Assembly (NCBI GenBank): GCA_023375675.1
Contig: JALQBC010000004.1
Location: 868,001 to 932,000, forward strand
Origin: Cytospora piceicola
Taxonomy: Eukaryota; Ascomycota; Sordariomycetes; Diaporthales; Cytosporaceae
Length of the DNA stretch: 64,000 nucleotides
Direction: 5' to 3'
Position 1 is the first letter of the stretch. Each line of letters starts with the position of its first letter. Positions 24,401 to 36,923 of the stretch are shown here, piece by piece. Below the pieces are notes generated by a model. That model did no database searches. It worked only from the letters and a program-made list of their open reading frames with translations, and was not told the DNA's origin. Position numbers and translations under genes: made by a program.

Positions 24401-24498
24401 TATAATCGTTAAAGCTAGTTTAAATAGTTACTTTACACTTAATAGCTAGATCTATCCTATACCTTACTTATTTTAATTAATAACACTACCTTTTTTAT
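21486..24498. other. Element interior with a duplicated CCGG module
   Basis: RIP-mutated and AT-richer than the flanking 10-20 kb. It contains isolated CCGG boxes (about 22088 and 23650) and a duplicated module at 23930-24130. I did not follow a frame; short readable pieces exist around 22900-23100. Confidence 0.45.
23927..24130. repeat. Duplicated paired-CCGG module (period about 134)
   Basis: Two copies of a module: two CCGG sites 10-11 bases apart (GTAACCGGTTTAATAACCGG and ACCGGTTCAGCTACCGG), then TTATTATAGTAACG (23956 and 24090), then TATACAGGT. The same paired-CCGG motif is in both TIRs and at 40.3-40.5 kb. It lies upstream of the frame at 24.5-25.5 kb, so a promoter or protein-binding role is possible but only inferred. 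Confidence 0.65.
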
Positions 24499-25494
24499 AC
24501 TTACTTAAACATAGCACTATAATAAGCGTATAAACGTAACGCGCTTTAATTAAGTCGCCGTCTAATCGTATAATCGGAATAATATAAGTAAGTTAAAACA
24601 TCTGTCCTATAGCGCGCCTATAATCTAGCTCGATACAATAGCCCGCCCTTTTTATATTATAGTAAAGTTACTTCTTAGTCCTTTACTTTAAGATATTTAC
24701 TAACTTAAAAGTAAATTCCTTTAAAAATCGGTAACGTAACTATTAATATTAAAGCCGACAGACTAAAGAATAACTAGCCCGATATCTACTTTAATATATA
24801 CCTCTTAGCTATAAGTAGTTAAAAGCTTAAGCTATATATCGACAACTTACTTACTACAAACCCTAATAAAGAGATAATACTTATAATCCTTATTCGGCTA
24901 AACGCCCGGCTTATAGCCTACTTTACTATTAACGATAAGTTTAGTAGTAGGTTACTTAATACTTTTATATAAAAGAAAAGTACAGTAAAAGCTATACTAG
25001 TATAGTTACGTAAATATAAATAAGTATAGTACAACGCTTTTACTAATAATAGCCGTATTAAAAATAGCCTTTATAAGGTATATTAGAGTATAAAGTACAG
25101 CCTCGGGTATAGAGTACCTTTTATATATTACTACCGGCTTAAAAGTATTTATAGTAAAAGTATCTTCGGCAGAAAGTACGGTAACTCCTTATAAAAGGAA
25201 GATATAATAGTAGTAAAAAACTCGGATAATATAAACGAAGTAAAAGACCGGGATAATATAAACGATACTAAAGACTTAGACAATATAGGCGATACAAAGG
25301 ACTCGGACGATATATACGACGCTAAAGACTTAAACGACGCTAAAGATATAGATAATATAAATAACACGGAGGACTCGGACAGCGTAAACGAAGTAAAGAA
25401 TTCGGACAGTACGACTAAAGTAAAGGACTAAAATAATATAGATAGTTTCCGAGAAATAAAGATCAGAAGTATAAAAAGTGCCTATAAAAAGTAA
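24499..25494 (+). pseudogene. Degenerate frame with acidic Asp-rich repeat tail
   Basis: About 330 codons in one frame (phase of 24511), interrupted by roughly 20 TAA/TAG codons. The N-terminal part is basic and Gln-rich if the stops are RIP-converted Gln. The middle includes IGNVTINIKADRLKNN, LLTTNPNKEIILIILIR and FTNNSRIKNSLYKVY. The stop-free end (about 25195-25430) is a run of acidic units such as KDRDNINDTKDLDNIGD. The antisense reading of that end is a hydrophobic artefact. Function unknown. An acidic low-complexity tail on a basic domain is common in DNA- or chromatin-associated proteins. Confidence 0.42.
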
Positions 25495-28482
25495 ATATAA
25501 AGAAAATAAAGGTTAAACTATATCGATAACTTTTTAAAAATAAAGGTCTATAATATAAATACTTAAAAAAAGGATATATTTCTTTTAATTTATAATTAGA
25601 CTAACACGGTCTATAACTAAATAAAGAAACAGATCTTATCTTAAAGTTAATCTAAAATATTTTAATACTTTATAACATTATATCCTTTAATATTATATCG
25701 TTAATATACCTTCGGTATTACACCCTTTAATAACATATTATTAATATACCTCCGGCATTATATCCTTTAATAATATACCTTTAATATACCTCTAATATCA
25801 TATCCTTTAACATTATATCCCTCGATATCCATTATCCTCTAAACTTAAAGATCCCTTTAGTATTAAGTATCCCCTAGGATTAAATATTATTAAGTAGTAA
25901 ACATTATTAAGCAGTAGACATTATTAAACAGTAGATATTATTAAATAGTAGATATTATCAGGTAGTAGATATTATTAGACAGTAGATATTATTAAGCGGT
26001 AGATATTATAAGCTGTTTTTTAAGACTTTCTTAAAGACTAACTATTATATAGTTAACCTTCTTATTACAATATATCTAGACTCGAGAACTATAATATAAA
26101 CCGCTAAAACACATCTTCTCTTAATAAATAACCTTTATCTTTTCTAAAACGACTTATTTTAAACATCCTTACTACTATCTATACTAAATATAGCTACCTT
26201 TAAGTATAACTCCTTAATAAAAAAAGAGTTAAGCAGTATATAAGGAAGCTCGAACGTTAGTATATCTATTAATAAATCTATTCTGCTTATAATCCCCTCG
26301 TAGTTCTAAATAAGGAAATAAGTAAGGTCTGTTAAAAAGGCCTTAACCGCTCGTTCTTAAGTAACGTATTTAACGTTACTTAAGATAAAACGAGGTATTT
26401 CGTATCTATAAGTAATACCCTAAAAGAATATATAGGTATACTTATCTATTAGATTAAGAGGACAGTCGTTAATAAAGACTAAACCCTTAAAACTAAAACC
26501 GGCTTACGTATTACGATACGTTATTATATCAGCTAGCAAACTAGGTTCTTATAATAAGATCGTTAAATTAATTATAAAAAAGAATAGGAAAGGTATACTT
26601 ATATTAGTAATCCTAATAATTAAGTTACCGAGTGTATTAAAGTTACCTATCTCTCTTATAAACTTAAAGTTAAAGCCGCTAGTCGTTAAGGTTACTACTA
26701 GCTTAGTAAAAGGCTTTTAAATATCTCTTAGCTTATACATTAGCTTAAAAGATAAAGCGGGGTATAATAATAATATTAAGTCTTTAATAAAAGCCTTTAC
26801 TATATAAACATCTATTATAAGGCCTTCTGTTAACAGCTAGCTCTAAATAATATAATATATTAAATATACACGATAAGAATTAAAAGGAAATATATTTTAC
26901 TATAATACACTTATACCTAAATAAGCGGGAGTACTATAAGTATTCTAAGCTGCTTATAAAGTTAAACTTATAGCTGTATAAGTATATAATTAAATAACTA
27001 AAGTATATATCGGTATTCTTACGGTTTAGATTATTAATAAAAACAGTTAAGCAGACGTAGTAAAAAACTTCGGTAAACTTATTAATAAAACGGTATACTA
27101 ACTTATACAAACCGTACTTATTAATAATAAAAGGCTAAGTGTTATCTTTACTACCGTAAATAGTAATATCGATTAAAAAAGTACGAGAAGGTTCTCTACC
27201 TTAACTATTAAAACCTTTATTAAATAAATCAGAGTTAAACTATATAGTAGTCTTAAAAAACTATTACTTCGTATTAAAACCTATTATAATATTATTATTA
27301 TACTCGCCTCTACTAAAGATAAAAGGCTTTTAAGTATCTATATCTACGCTAGTCTCTTATATAGCTAGTCTCTTACCTAAACTCTTCTATAATTACTATA
27401 CTGTATAAGCAGGGCTCCGTGCCTATATATTAGAACTAATTAACTAAAAGGTATTATTACCTATACTAGATATAATAGCGGAAGGTAAGCTAAAACTAAA
27501 GGCGGGGGTAGAAAAAAAGGTATTATTATTTACTAGTTCTTATTTAATTACTCGGTCTGCTTCGTTTAAAACAGAACTACTAATTACAGCTTAAAACTAC
27601 TAAGGAGTAACGTCTCGCATAAAGCTATTAGCAGGAAAGGAAATATCTAAGTCAGTACTATTAGTACTACGACGGATAAATATACTACAGGTAGGTTATT
27701 AAGTAGGTTATTAGGTAAGGGGTTTTATAAGAGTGCTCTGTATATTAAAAAAAGAAAACTAACAACTAATAATAAGAGTTATAATAGTTCGAACTTTACT
27801 ATTTAATAAAAAAAGAGTAGTAAGCTTATACTTACCTATATCGTACTCGATGTTTTTTTCCTTACTAATATCGAAGATATTAATAAAATTTTAAGATTAA
27901 TAACTCGGTAACACGATTTATAAAGTATAGGCCGTGTCTTTAACAGGCTTAATAAGCTTAAGCTACTTAGATCTACCGCTTATCTTAAAGTTTATAGTAA
28001 ACTAAATAATAACAGATTAAGAAGGAATTAATTAAAAAGAAAAGAATCACTAATTAAGATATACGATTTTAAGTTTTAAGCAGGTTATAAAGGTAAAAAA
28101 GATATAAAGCGTAGAATAGTTAAAAGTAGAAAGTTTAGTTTTTAATAGGCTTAAAAGGTATTATAAGTAAAACAGGCTAGAAAAAGGTAAGGCCGGTAAT
28201 TATCGATTAAATAAACGCGGAAACTAATATTATTAGCTAAGAAAACACAAAGTAACGAAAGCTAATATCATTAGTTAATACAATTCTAGCAGGTATATAT
28301 AAACAGATACTTTACCTACTAGTTATATAGTAACTACGTTTCTTTATACCTGCCTAATAACTTAACGCTTTTATTTTTAACTATTCTACCTCTATAAAAA
28401 AAGAATTAACCTTTACCTTAATCGAAAGTATAAAGTCGATTACAACTTTCTCTTAATTTAAGCTCTGTATTTCTTTAATTAG
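25495..28482. other. Element interior with short minisatellites
   Basis: RIP-mutated. It includes three degenerate units of about 60 bases around 'tatcctttaatattatatc' (25680-25820) and the 17-base repeat at 25885-26010. From about 26000 to 28400 the sequence is very AT-rich, and I followed no frame. Confidence 0.45.
25885..26010. repeat. 17-base ATTATTAAGCAGTAGAC repeat, about 7 copies
   Basis: Units at 25902, 25919, 25936 and onward, with variants such as TATTATTAAATAGTAGA. A period of 17 is not compatible with coding. The CAGTAGACA variants escaped complete RIP. Confidence 0.8.
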
Positions 28483-29502
28483 TTAAGCTATTAAGCTATT
28501 ATAATAACGCTTAAACAGAAGAATAAAACTATAGCTGTTAAGCCCGACCTACTAACTAAGCTTAACGCTAAAAATACAACCTATACTACCGGTCTCAGTA
28601 TTTAATTTAATACCGTTATTTAAACCACCCTTTCTACCTAAAGTAAGCTTACTCCTAGCTTATAATATACCCGCTAGTCTACTCTAAATAACTCTATAGA
28701 GTTATCTTACTAAAGCGATAATTACTAAACTATTAGAGTTAGCACCCTTATACCTTTACGTTATAAGTAGCAGGTATAGACTTCTAAACTCTTTACTTTA
28801 AAAGACAACACTTCGTTACCTAACCTTAATAAGTCCATTCCTTCTACCCTTAAAATTTACAAATCCCTTTTAGTAATCACTAATAATTACGACGATAAAG
28901 ACGTTAAGGTTATAATCTCAATTCCTAACGTTAACTTAAACGATATCGTTTTATAAAAGCTACTAGAGATTCTTAAAACCGTTAGTTATAAAAAGACTAT
29001 AAGAATAAAATATAAAAACTCCCTTCCTACCGACTTTAATACTAATCTTACCGTTTACAATAGTAACGTAACGGCTATTAATCTAAATAATAAGAACACT
29101 TAAGTAACGTTAGCGGGATAAAATATAATTACTAAAGGTAAATAACCCGAGAAGCCCTTTAAAGGCATTTTCGGTTAAGTCCTTTAAGATATAGAGTATA
29201 ACAAACCCTCTCTTAACAGTACTAACACTATATTTTATAAAAGCCTTTATATTTTAACACCTTTTAGCCGTAAAGATAACGATAAGGATTATATAAACGA
29301 CGAGATATTAGTCGATCTCGGAGATAACTTAAATAAAAAGCTTAATAAGCTACTTAAGAATAATATAGTTAATACTAGTATCCCGGTCCCTTAAGAATAT
29401 AAAAAGCGAAGTATCTCTTTATAGGCCGATTATAGTCTATAGTACTAACTTATAAACTTAGTCTTTAAAGAAATTAGTTTAATCGAAGTCTACTACTCTT
29501 AA
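28483..29502 (+). pseudogene. Degenerate Thr/Asn-rich frame, unknown product
   Basis: One frame (line-start phase, for example 28741, 28921, 29281) holds for 340 codons with about 21 TAA/TAG. Readable parts include KNKTIAVKPDLLTKLNAKNT, SLPTDFNTNLTVYNSNVTAI, ITKGK-PEKPFKGIFG and DNDKDYINDEILVDLGDNLN. The last is a clean charged stretch. Antisense codons in the same phase contain about as many stops in the part I checked (28861-29160), so orientation rests on the hydrophilic composition and is uncertain. No family recognised. Confidence 0.4.
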
Positions 29503-31133
29503 TATCTCGATATATTTATAATAAAGGTTATATTATTATTTTAAAAGAAACACCTTTTAATTACGTAATTATATAACTATTCTTTTAGTTTAAAAGGTAG
29601 TATTCGATACTTATATTACGAGTCGGCTAACCTTTATAACTATATTATAGTACATACTATCCTTTAACTTCGTTAAACTTTCTTATATTAATAATATACG
29701 TTTTATAAAGTAAACTTATTACCGAAGGTCTAGTTATAAACACTTATATAGCTAGGATATATATTATTAATATAATAAAGGATACTCGTCTTATATTATT
29801 AAAGACTTTAACGGCTAAGTTAAGCCGGATTTAAAGCCGTCTTATAAAAGTAGCTGTTATCTTAACTACCGGTAGCTTAAATAACTTATATAAAACCGAT
29901 ATATATAAGGTTAACAACTTAAGTTATAACTTAAAAAAGGTAGATATAAGTGCCGCTAATCGTAGTCGTCGTATATCCTCTGTTAACTAAATTCGTTTTA
30001 TCTATAAGTAAAAGCTCTTTAGTCTTTTATAAACCGCCGCTAAGGTTTATCTAAACAGGCTTTTATAATATCGCCTAAAATTATTACTAATAACAGACCT
30101 AACTTAAATACCGACCTTATTACTATCTCCCTTAATAACTATTTATTAGTATTCGACCTGCTTCGCCTACTACCTAATAATAAAGGCTTCGTAATCTAAA
30201 GTAATAAGGTAAAAGAGTTCTTAATAGAGTTAGAACTCTTTTATAGTAAGATATATAGTTTTATACCCCCTCGCTAAAATAAGCTAAACGAGTTAATATA
30301 CTATCGTATACCCTATACGTTACCCGACTAAAAAGATCTCTAGTAGTACAGTCATATAATTAACAGTATAACCGAGGTAAAGAATGTTAAGGATTCCCCT
30401 TTAAAAAGGCAGAAGGTTTTAGGTATAAGTAAGGCAAAAGGTATTAAAGAACCTCCTTTAAAAATCTTTAAAAGGTACGATATCTCTAAAAAACTTATAG
30501 CATATATCTTAGATTAGTAAAGAAGATATATATAAATCACAATTAATAAAATATATTAAGATAAAGTAAAGACAGATTAAATAAAACCGAGTAAAACCGA
30601 GATTAATACTATATTTAATCAGATCCGAAAAACAGGTGCTATAGCAGATTAGTATAATTATAATTTAAAGCTAATTAAAATTAAAAACAAGTAGTATAAA
30701 TCTTAAGGCATAGCTTTCTATATACTTACCTGCTTTCTCTATAACGGAAGGTATATAGAAGTTATATCTAAGTTAGTTAAACTCGTACCCCTATACTATA
30801 TAACGCTCGAGTATCTGCTTACACTAGTCTACCTATTCGTTTTTACCTTATAAGCTGTCTTTAAAGCCTGCTTTAGCTACGATACGTACTTCTGCTCTGT
30901 CTATACTTAAACTGTATAGCCGTTTAGCGTATCGCGTTATCTAGCGATAGTATTTAGTATATAAGGCGTATATTTTATAGGTGTATCGAGATAAATCGTT
31001 ATTTCCGTTACTAACGAATACCTTTAAACTAAACTTAAACTTAAACTAAAAAACTACTAACTACTAACTTAACTATACTAGATTAATATTAATATAAAAA
31101 AAACCTGCTAATTATATATAAATACGAGAAGAA

Positions 31134-31210
31134 TTAAGAACTAAAAATTAAGAATTAAAAACCGAGAATTAAGAATTAAGAATTAAGAATTAAGAATTAA
31201 GAATTAAGAA
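31134..31210. repeat. GAATTAA 7-base repeat
   Basis: About ten units of 'gaattaa', with a few AAAATTAA/AAAACC interruptions at the left. Simple-sequence tract in the element. Confidence 0.85.
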
Positions 31211-32579
31211 ATTAAATTAAATCAATAAACGACGGTCTATAACTACCGGCTAGTAGTCGATTATATACTTAGCGTTAGTATACTACTAACTAAACAATAC
31301 TATAACTAAGCCTTTAAGCCTAAAGATTTAAAGCTCCTTTAAGACAGTACGGCACCTGCGCCTATACTTAAGGTTACGCTTCTCTTCTTACTATTTTTAT
31401 CTCTTTTACCGATATACTTTATCTTATAAGGTATATATTATTTTATATATATACCGTACTTAATATAATATAATTTAAAACCGGTCGGCTACTAATATAG
31501 TCTCTCTTTTTAATAGTATAAATATATAGCGCCTTTTAAACGGATGTTGCTTTTATCGCTTTTTTAATCGGCCGTTAAGCCGCTCGGTCGCTCGTATTAA
31601 ACTCTAATTAAACACTACTTAAGTAAACCTTAAAATAGCCCTACCTAATCGCCTTAATTATAATCACTACATACTATTACTATTACCCTCGACCTTAACC
31701 TTAATTAATCGCTACCTACGCGCTACTAGTTATTATAGGAATAATCCTTTATTATCTCTACCCTTTCTCCTTTACTCTTTTCTACCCTTTAAATAATACC
31801 TTATAACCCGACACCTTAAGCAGGTTTTAGCTTCCGGCCTACCTAATAACCCTCCGTTACGTTAGTATTCTTATAATACTACTAGCGCCTACTTAGACCT
31901 AAAGTATAGCTAAACTATCTAGTTCTCGTTCTTTAAAACAATTAAATTTAACTACCGCTGTAAAGATCTCCTTTATACTAGTAGCCTCGTCTATTTAAAC
32001 GCTATAGTCGCGCAGATATACGCCCTACCCTTCCTCTTACTCCTTTTCTTCTTTCTCTTATATTAAGTCGAGAAATTCTGTAAATACTAATAAAAAGATA
32101 ATACTATAGGTTTTTATAGTATTAAGTTAATAATACTAAACGAATATCTATAAAAAGGGAAAGAAAGATAAAAATAATAACGAAATAAAAAATAAAATAC
32201 GAAAGCTTTATAATATACTTAACCGAGAATCGAATATCTATACTAACCCGAGAGCGGCGATATATTAGAAGTTGCTAATATCTTTAAAGCATAATCTACC
32301 GGTTCGATATCTCGTTTAAAACCTCGATATCGTTACTTTAGTAAAACCGACAGTCGTTATACTACCGCTATACCTTTAACGATTCGTACTTTCGATCTTC
32401 GAACTAACGATAGCCTTTTTCCTTTTAACTTATTTTCGGTAGCTACCTTTTATATAATAGTTATAGCCTTAGTTATAGCTATTATAAGGTCGAGGTAAGG
32501 CCGTATAGCTAAGCGCTTTTATTAAATATAATATACCTTTTTAATACCCTTATTTAACTACCGAATTACCTATAATAAA

Positions 32580-32910
32580 CTACTATAAAATACTTTTTAC
32601 GTAAAACGTAACCTATATAAAAGATCTTATAAAGGAGATCTACTTCTATATAGGCTATAATAAATCGAGGTATTTTTATTTTTCCTATATTTATTAATAA
32701 ACTATAATATACCTTTTATATAAAACGTAACCTGCTTAAAGGATTTTATAAAAGAGATTTACTTTCGTATAAGCTATAATAGGTCGAGGTATCTTTATCT
32801 TTCCCGTATTTATTAACGAACTATAATATACCTTTTACATAAAACGTAACCTACTTAAAGGATCTTATAGAAGAGATCTACTTCTATATAAGCTATACTA
32901 CGCCGAGGCG
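32580..32910. repeat. Tandem repeat, period about 120, nearly 3 copies
   Basis: The landmark TAAAACGTAACC appears at about 32601, 32722 and 32842, each followed by 'aaaggatcttataaaagagat' variants and 'ggctataataaatcgaggtat' variants. Copies differ mainly at RIP-type sites. Confidence 0.8.
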
Positions 32911-32934
32911 TTTTTATAAAACGTTAATAAGTAA

Positions 32935-33215
32935 TATAGTAAGAAAAAAAGAGAGAAATAATAAGCCGGGAGAGGGGGAAGGTACGTTAACGTAGTAAAA
33001 GGCAGAAGATAACAGGCCGTAAAGAAAGGCACGATAGTATAGTAGAACGTAATAAGGTAAGTAAAGGGAATAACAGGCCGGAAAGGGGGAAGGCAGAATA
33101 ACGTAGTAAGAGCAGGAGATAATAGGCCGGAAGAGATAACAGACCGTAAAGAAAGGCACGATAGTATAGTAAGACGTAGTAAGGAAAATAGAGGGAAATA
33201 ACAGGCCGGAGAGGT
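32935..33215. repeat. Tandem repeat, period about 128, about 2 copies
   Basis: 'taacaggccgtaaagaaagg' near 33009 and 'taacagaccgtaaagaaagg' near 33137, both followed by 'cacgatagtatagta'. Purine-rich on the + strand. Confidence 0.75.
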
Positions 33216-34188
33216 AAAAGGTACGATAAAGTATATTCTGTTTTAGTATAAAGTAGAAATATCTTAAACTAAACAGATTAAAGCTTTCTTAATCGGTATA
33301 GACCACGCCGATTAAAAAAAGATCTTATTTAATATTTAACTACTAGCTATCGTACCTGCTTCTGCTATTTTTAGTTATTATCGCCTTTAAAGCTCTTACT
33401 TTTTATTAGTAGGATTAGCGGCGTTTAATTAGCCTGCTTAACGATATTTATTCCGTTATATTATAATAAGAAGGACTTCCTTTTATTTTAATTTTTAATA
33501 CTTTTAGTTTCTACTCTTTTTAATTACTTACCCTCGTTCCTTAAATTATTTTCTATAGTAAGTATAGTAAATTAATTTTTTATAATAGAAACGTGCCTAA
33601 AGATAAGCTACTCGTTACAATACTCGAAAAAATATTTAAGTAATCGTCTTTTATCGCTCTTTTACGTAGTACGTTCTCTTACGTAATACGTTATAACGAG
33701 AACTTAAAACGATAGACTTCGTCGAAAAAGAAATATAAAACTAAGTAAACGTGTTTTATTCTGTTATTCCCTTCCCCGGTTTAATAACACTTTTAAAGCT
33801 ACGCCTAATAAGTATAAACTAATACTATATATAAAGACAACTTTATTAATAACGTTTTAATCTTTTAAATTAAGACTAACGTTTAAGTAGTAACGACGTC
33901 GATAAAAAGGATCTTTTCGACTTTAGCCCTATTATTATTCTCGAGACCTTTAAGCTAAAGCTAAAAATCTCGATTCCGTAAACCGTATAAATAACAAGTC
34001 CGATAAAAAGGACTAACTATAACAACCTTTATAAAATTACACCGTAAACTAGATTATATAAAAAGATAACCGAGGAAATACTATCGGCCGAAGTCTTTAT
34101 AGATAAGGACGGCGCGCCCGCGCTATAAAGCCTAGCCGTTATAAAGCGTAGCCGCCCTTCGTTCTACGTTACGCACGTCGACCTTTAT

Positions 34189-35296
34189 TAAAACCCCCAT
34201 CTCGCTTACAAGCTATATCGCCTATAAGCTATATCGCCTACAAGCTATATCGCCTACAAGCTATAAAGCGTAGCCGCCCTTCGCTTTCTACGTCGCACAC
34301 GTCGACCTTAAAAACTCCGAAGAGATTTTCTTATAAATAGTCATTCAGGCTATAAAGACTAGGACCAGGACGACGGGAGGAATTCACAGCAGATTCGGCC
34401 GAATCGCTAACAAGTTCGGTTTTATTTTTATTACAAACGCCGACGACAGCTATAAACACCGACAACAGCTATAGACGGACACCGACAACGGCCACCCTGT
34501 AGAGGCTACTATAAGCAAGCGGAAGGCCAGGACCGACGTAGCTATAGACACCGATAACGGCCACCCCGTAAAGGCTACTATAAATAAGCGGAAAGCTAAG
34601 ACCGACGAAGCTATAGACACCGACGACGGCCACCCTGTTAAAAAGCCCGCCTACGAGGCTACTATAATAAGCAAGCGGAAGGCTAGGACCGATAAGGCTA
34701 TAGACACCGACGACGGCCACCCCGTTAAAAAGCCCGCCTACAAGGCTACTACAAGCAAGCGGAAGGCTAGGACCGACGAGGCTATAGATACCGACGACGG
34801 CCACCCCGTTAAAAAGCCCGCCTATAAAGCTACTATAATAAGCAAGCAGAAGGCTAAGACCGACGATAGTATAAACACCGATAAGGACGGCGAAAAGACA
34901 CGTAAGAAGGGAAAAGAGCTAAAGCCTTCCGTAAAAGATAACGACTTTATAAAGCCTCCTTTTAAAGGGGAGGACGATAAGCACGGCATTTTTCCCTTTT
35001 AAACATATAGCACCTACTATAATACATTATTTCCCTCGTCGGTATAAAGCAATATCCTCGGCTTAGATCCCGATAAAAGAACACCGGACTTTTAAAGGCT
35101 TAGCCGATCTCGACCCCCGCGCAGACCTAAGCTTAACAGCAGTAATCGTAAGCCTAACGGCTTTAAGGACAGCCTCGCTACCACTAAGAGCTTCTAGGCC
35201 ACGCGTAAGAGGCTTTAAGCAGTTAAGACCGACAGCGACAATAACGATACGGCCGCTAATAAAGGCTTTTAAACGACTCTGCGGCTACCTCACTAG
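34189..35296 (+). pseudogene. Less-mutated hydrophilic repeat protein frame
   Basis: One frame (phase of 34304) runs about 370 codons with only about eight stops, in DNA with visibly more TG/CA and higher GC than its surroundings. It opens with an 18-base 'agctatatcgcctac' repeat (34199-34262). SFYVAHVDL-like and TRTTGGIHSRFGRIANKFGF segments follow, then five in-frame repeats (34470-34880) of the type SKRKARTDEAIDTDDGHPVK. The tail has FIKPPFKGEDDKHG, LGLDPDKRTPDF and a basic SRPPRRPKLNSSNRKPNG. The Lys/Arg and Asp alternation suggests a nuclear or nucleic-acid-associated protein. Family unknown. Confidence 0.5.
34470..34880 (+). repeat. Coding minisatellite, 69-87 base units
   Basis: GCCACCC recurs at 34491, 34560, 34629, 34716 and 34800: spacings 69, 69, 87 and 84, all multiples of three. 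The longer units add codons for KKPAYEA. In-frame length variation in every step supports past selection on a protein. Confidence 0.85.
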
Positions 35297-35440
35297 CATA
35301 CTCTCTAACTACCTAACTACCTACCTACCAGACTACCTACCTACTAGACTGCCCATATACTAAACTGCCTACATACTAGACTGCCTATATACTAGACTAC
35401 CTACATACCAGACTACCTACCTACCTAACTACCTATAAGT
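35285..35440. repeat. CTAC/CTACATAC simple repeat
   Basis: Tetranucleotide-based tract ('ctacctacctaccagactacc', 'tactagactgcc') between two degenerate frames; probably an intergenic spacer. Confidence 0.75.
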
Positions 35441-36275
35441 ACGGTAGCGAGCGGAAGGCCGTAGGCTCTACCGAGAAGCCTCTTATTAAACGCTCTAGCC
35501 GCGCTATTAGACCGGTCCGATAGAAATTATAAGATAAATATCTTAAATAATAGCGTTAAGGTATTGCTTTCTTAACGAGGTATAAGGCGAGCAATAAAGA
35601 GAAAAAGGCCGTTTTTAAGGCGGTAGAGAAGGAGGCCGCTCTTAAAACTACTGCGTCTATAAAGAAGTTACCTTATTAATATTCTCCGTCTAAGCCGATC
35701 CGATACTATCTACACTATAATAAATAGCATGGCCTATAGAGAAGCCGGTTAAATATACGAGTGCTACAAGAAGACTACCTATACTTTAACCCGCCGTACT
35801 ATATAAGGCGCCGCCGGAAGATCGCGTAGGCTAGTTAGGCTAAGGTTAAGCTAAGGCGATTATAAACGCTTAAGATAACAACGGATTTACTTTTATATAA
35901 GGTCTATTAAGACTATATAAATCTTACTCTTTCTTATATCCCGATATCGAATATACCTCTTAAGAAAGCCGGAATCGAGCCTGTTATAAGCAGCGACAGC
36001 GTTACATCTGCTATTACCGTTCTTATAAGTCCCTTCTTCTTTATCGTCTAGGCTGTTTTATTAGCTGCGATAGGGTCTAATTAAACGTAGTAAATAGTGT
36101 CGCCTAATTATAAGTTACGATAACCTTAAGGCCGACGACTTTAAGGCCGATAACCTTAAGGCCAATAACTTTAAGGCTAACAACCTTAAGGCCGACAACC
36201 TTAAGGCCGATAACCTTAAGGCCGACAACCTTAAGGCCGATAACCTTAAGGCCGACAACCTTAAGGCGATAACTC
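35431..36275 (+). pseudogene. Degenerate Lys-rich frame
   Basis: One frame (line-start phase) for about 280 codons. The first part is Lys/Arg-rich and well preserved: GSERKAVGSTEKPLIKRSSR and YKASNKEKKAVFKAVEKEAA, helix-forming. The later part includes PLKKAGIEPVISSDSVTSAI. It runs into the 15-base repeat at 36120-36272. Family unknown. Confidence 0.4.
36120..36272 (+). repeat. 15-base repeat, about 10 copies
   Basis: Units 'gacaaccttaaggcc' and 'gataaccttaaggcc', a strict period of 15. In one + frame each unit reads DNLKA; in the frame continuing from upstream each gives Gln-Pro-Gln-Gly-Arg once RIP stops are read as Gln. The CCTTAAGG core is palindromic. Confidence 0.85.
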
Positions 36276-36923
36276 TAAGCTTGCTCTTATCCTCGGAATC
36301 GCGTAGGCTAAGAATGTATAGTCTACCTTTTCGTTTTAAGATATCGTCCTTTATTTTACCTTAGTCTTAAGGCTAAACCTTCTCCGCTTTTTAATTATAG
36401 CTATAAGGCGATTAATAACGTAATAAAGAACTACTTTTTAATCCCGGTTAAGCTAAAGCTATTAAACGTTAAAGATAACAACGGGTTTACCTGTGTTATC
36501 GTATTATTTTAGTTATATTAGTAATCTGCTACTACTATTAATCGAAGGGCTTAAAAGCACATTCGAACTAGCCGCCGGCTATTTTGCAAGAGGTATAGAG
36601 ACTATTAAGGTCGTTAAGTAGTAAGATTAATTAAGTCTTTAAATACTATCTCTGTTAATATAACTAGTCATCTTATATCTTATTCTTATATCCTATAGAA
36701 AGTTACGGTATAGTTACATCTTAGCATACCCGAGACATTACTATAGTTAACCTATCGGAAACGTAAAACGCGTTATAAAGTCTTATATTTTACCTTTAAC
36801 TCTCGTTTTATATTCCCGCTAGTTAGGTATACTACTAATATTTAAGATTAAACCTTACTATTACGAAACTTTCTAACCTATATCCTAATAGTTTATTTAT
36901 ATTTATATATATTCTAGCTATTT
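36276..36923. other. Spacer between degenerate frames
   Basis: About 650 bases of RIP-mutated DNA; no frame followed and no repeat seen. Confidence 0.4.

Larger units (their letters stand above)
29503..34188. other. Element interior, repeats only
   Basis: RIP-mutated. Contents noted: a GAATTAA 7-mer run (31134-31210), a CCGG box near 31480, three units of about 120 bases around 'ataaaacgtaacc' (32580-32910), and a repeat around 'aataacaggccgg' with a period near 128 (32935-33215). An 81-codon minus frame at 32914-33159 and a 111-codon minus frame at 34469-34804 are antisense artefacts of repeats. Confidence 0.5.

Noticed and set aside
25149..25367. 72-codon hydrophobic frame (-)
   Set aside because: Antisense of the acidic Asp-rich repeat tail of the + frame at 24.5-25.5 kb.
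34469..34804. 111-codon hydrophobic frame (-)
   Set aside because: Antisense of the coding minisatellite; the + strand reading is charged and continues in frame on both sides.
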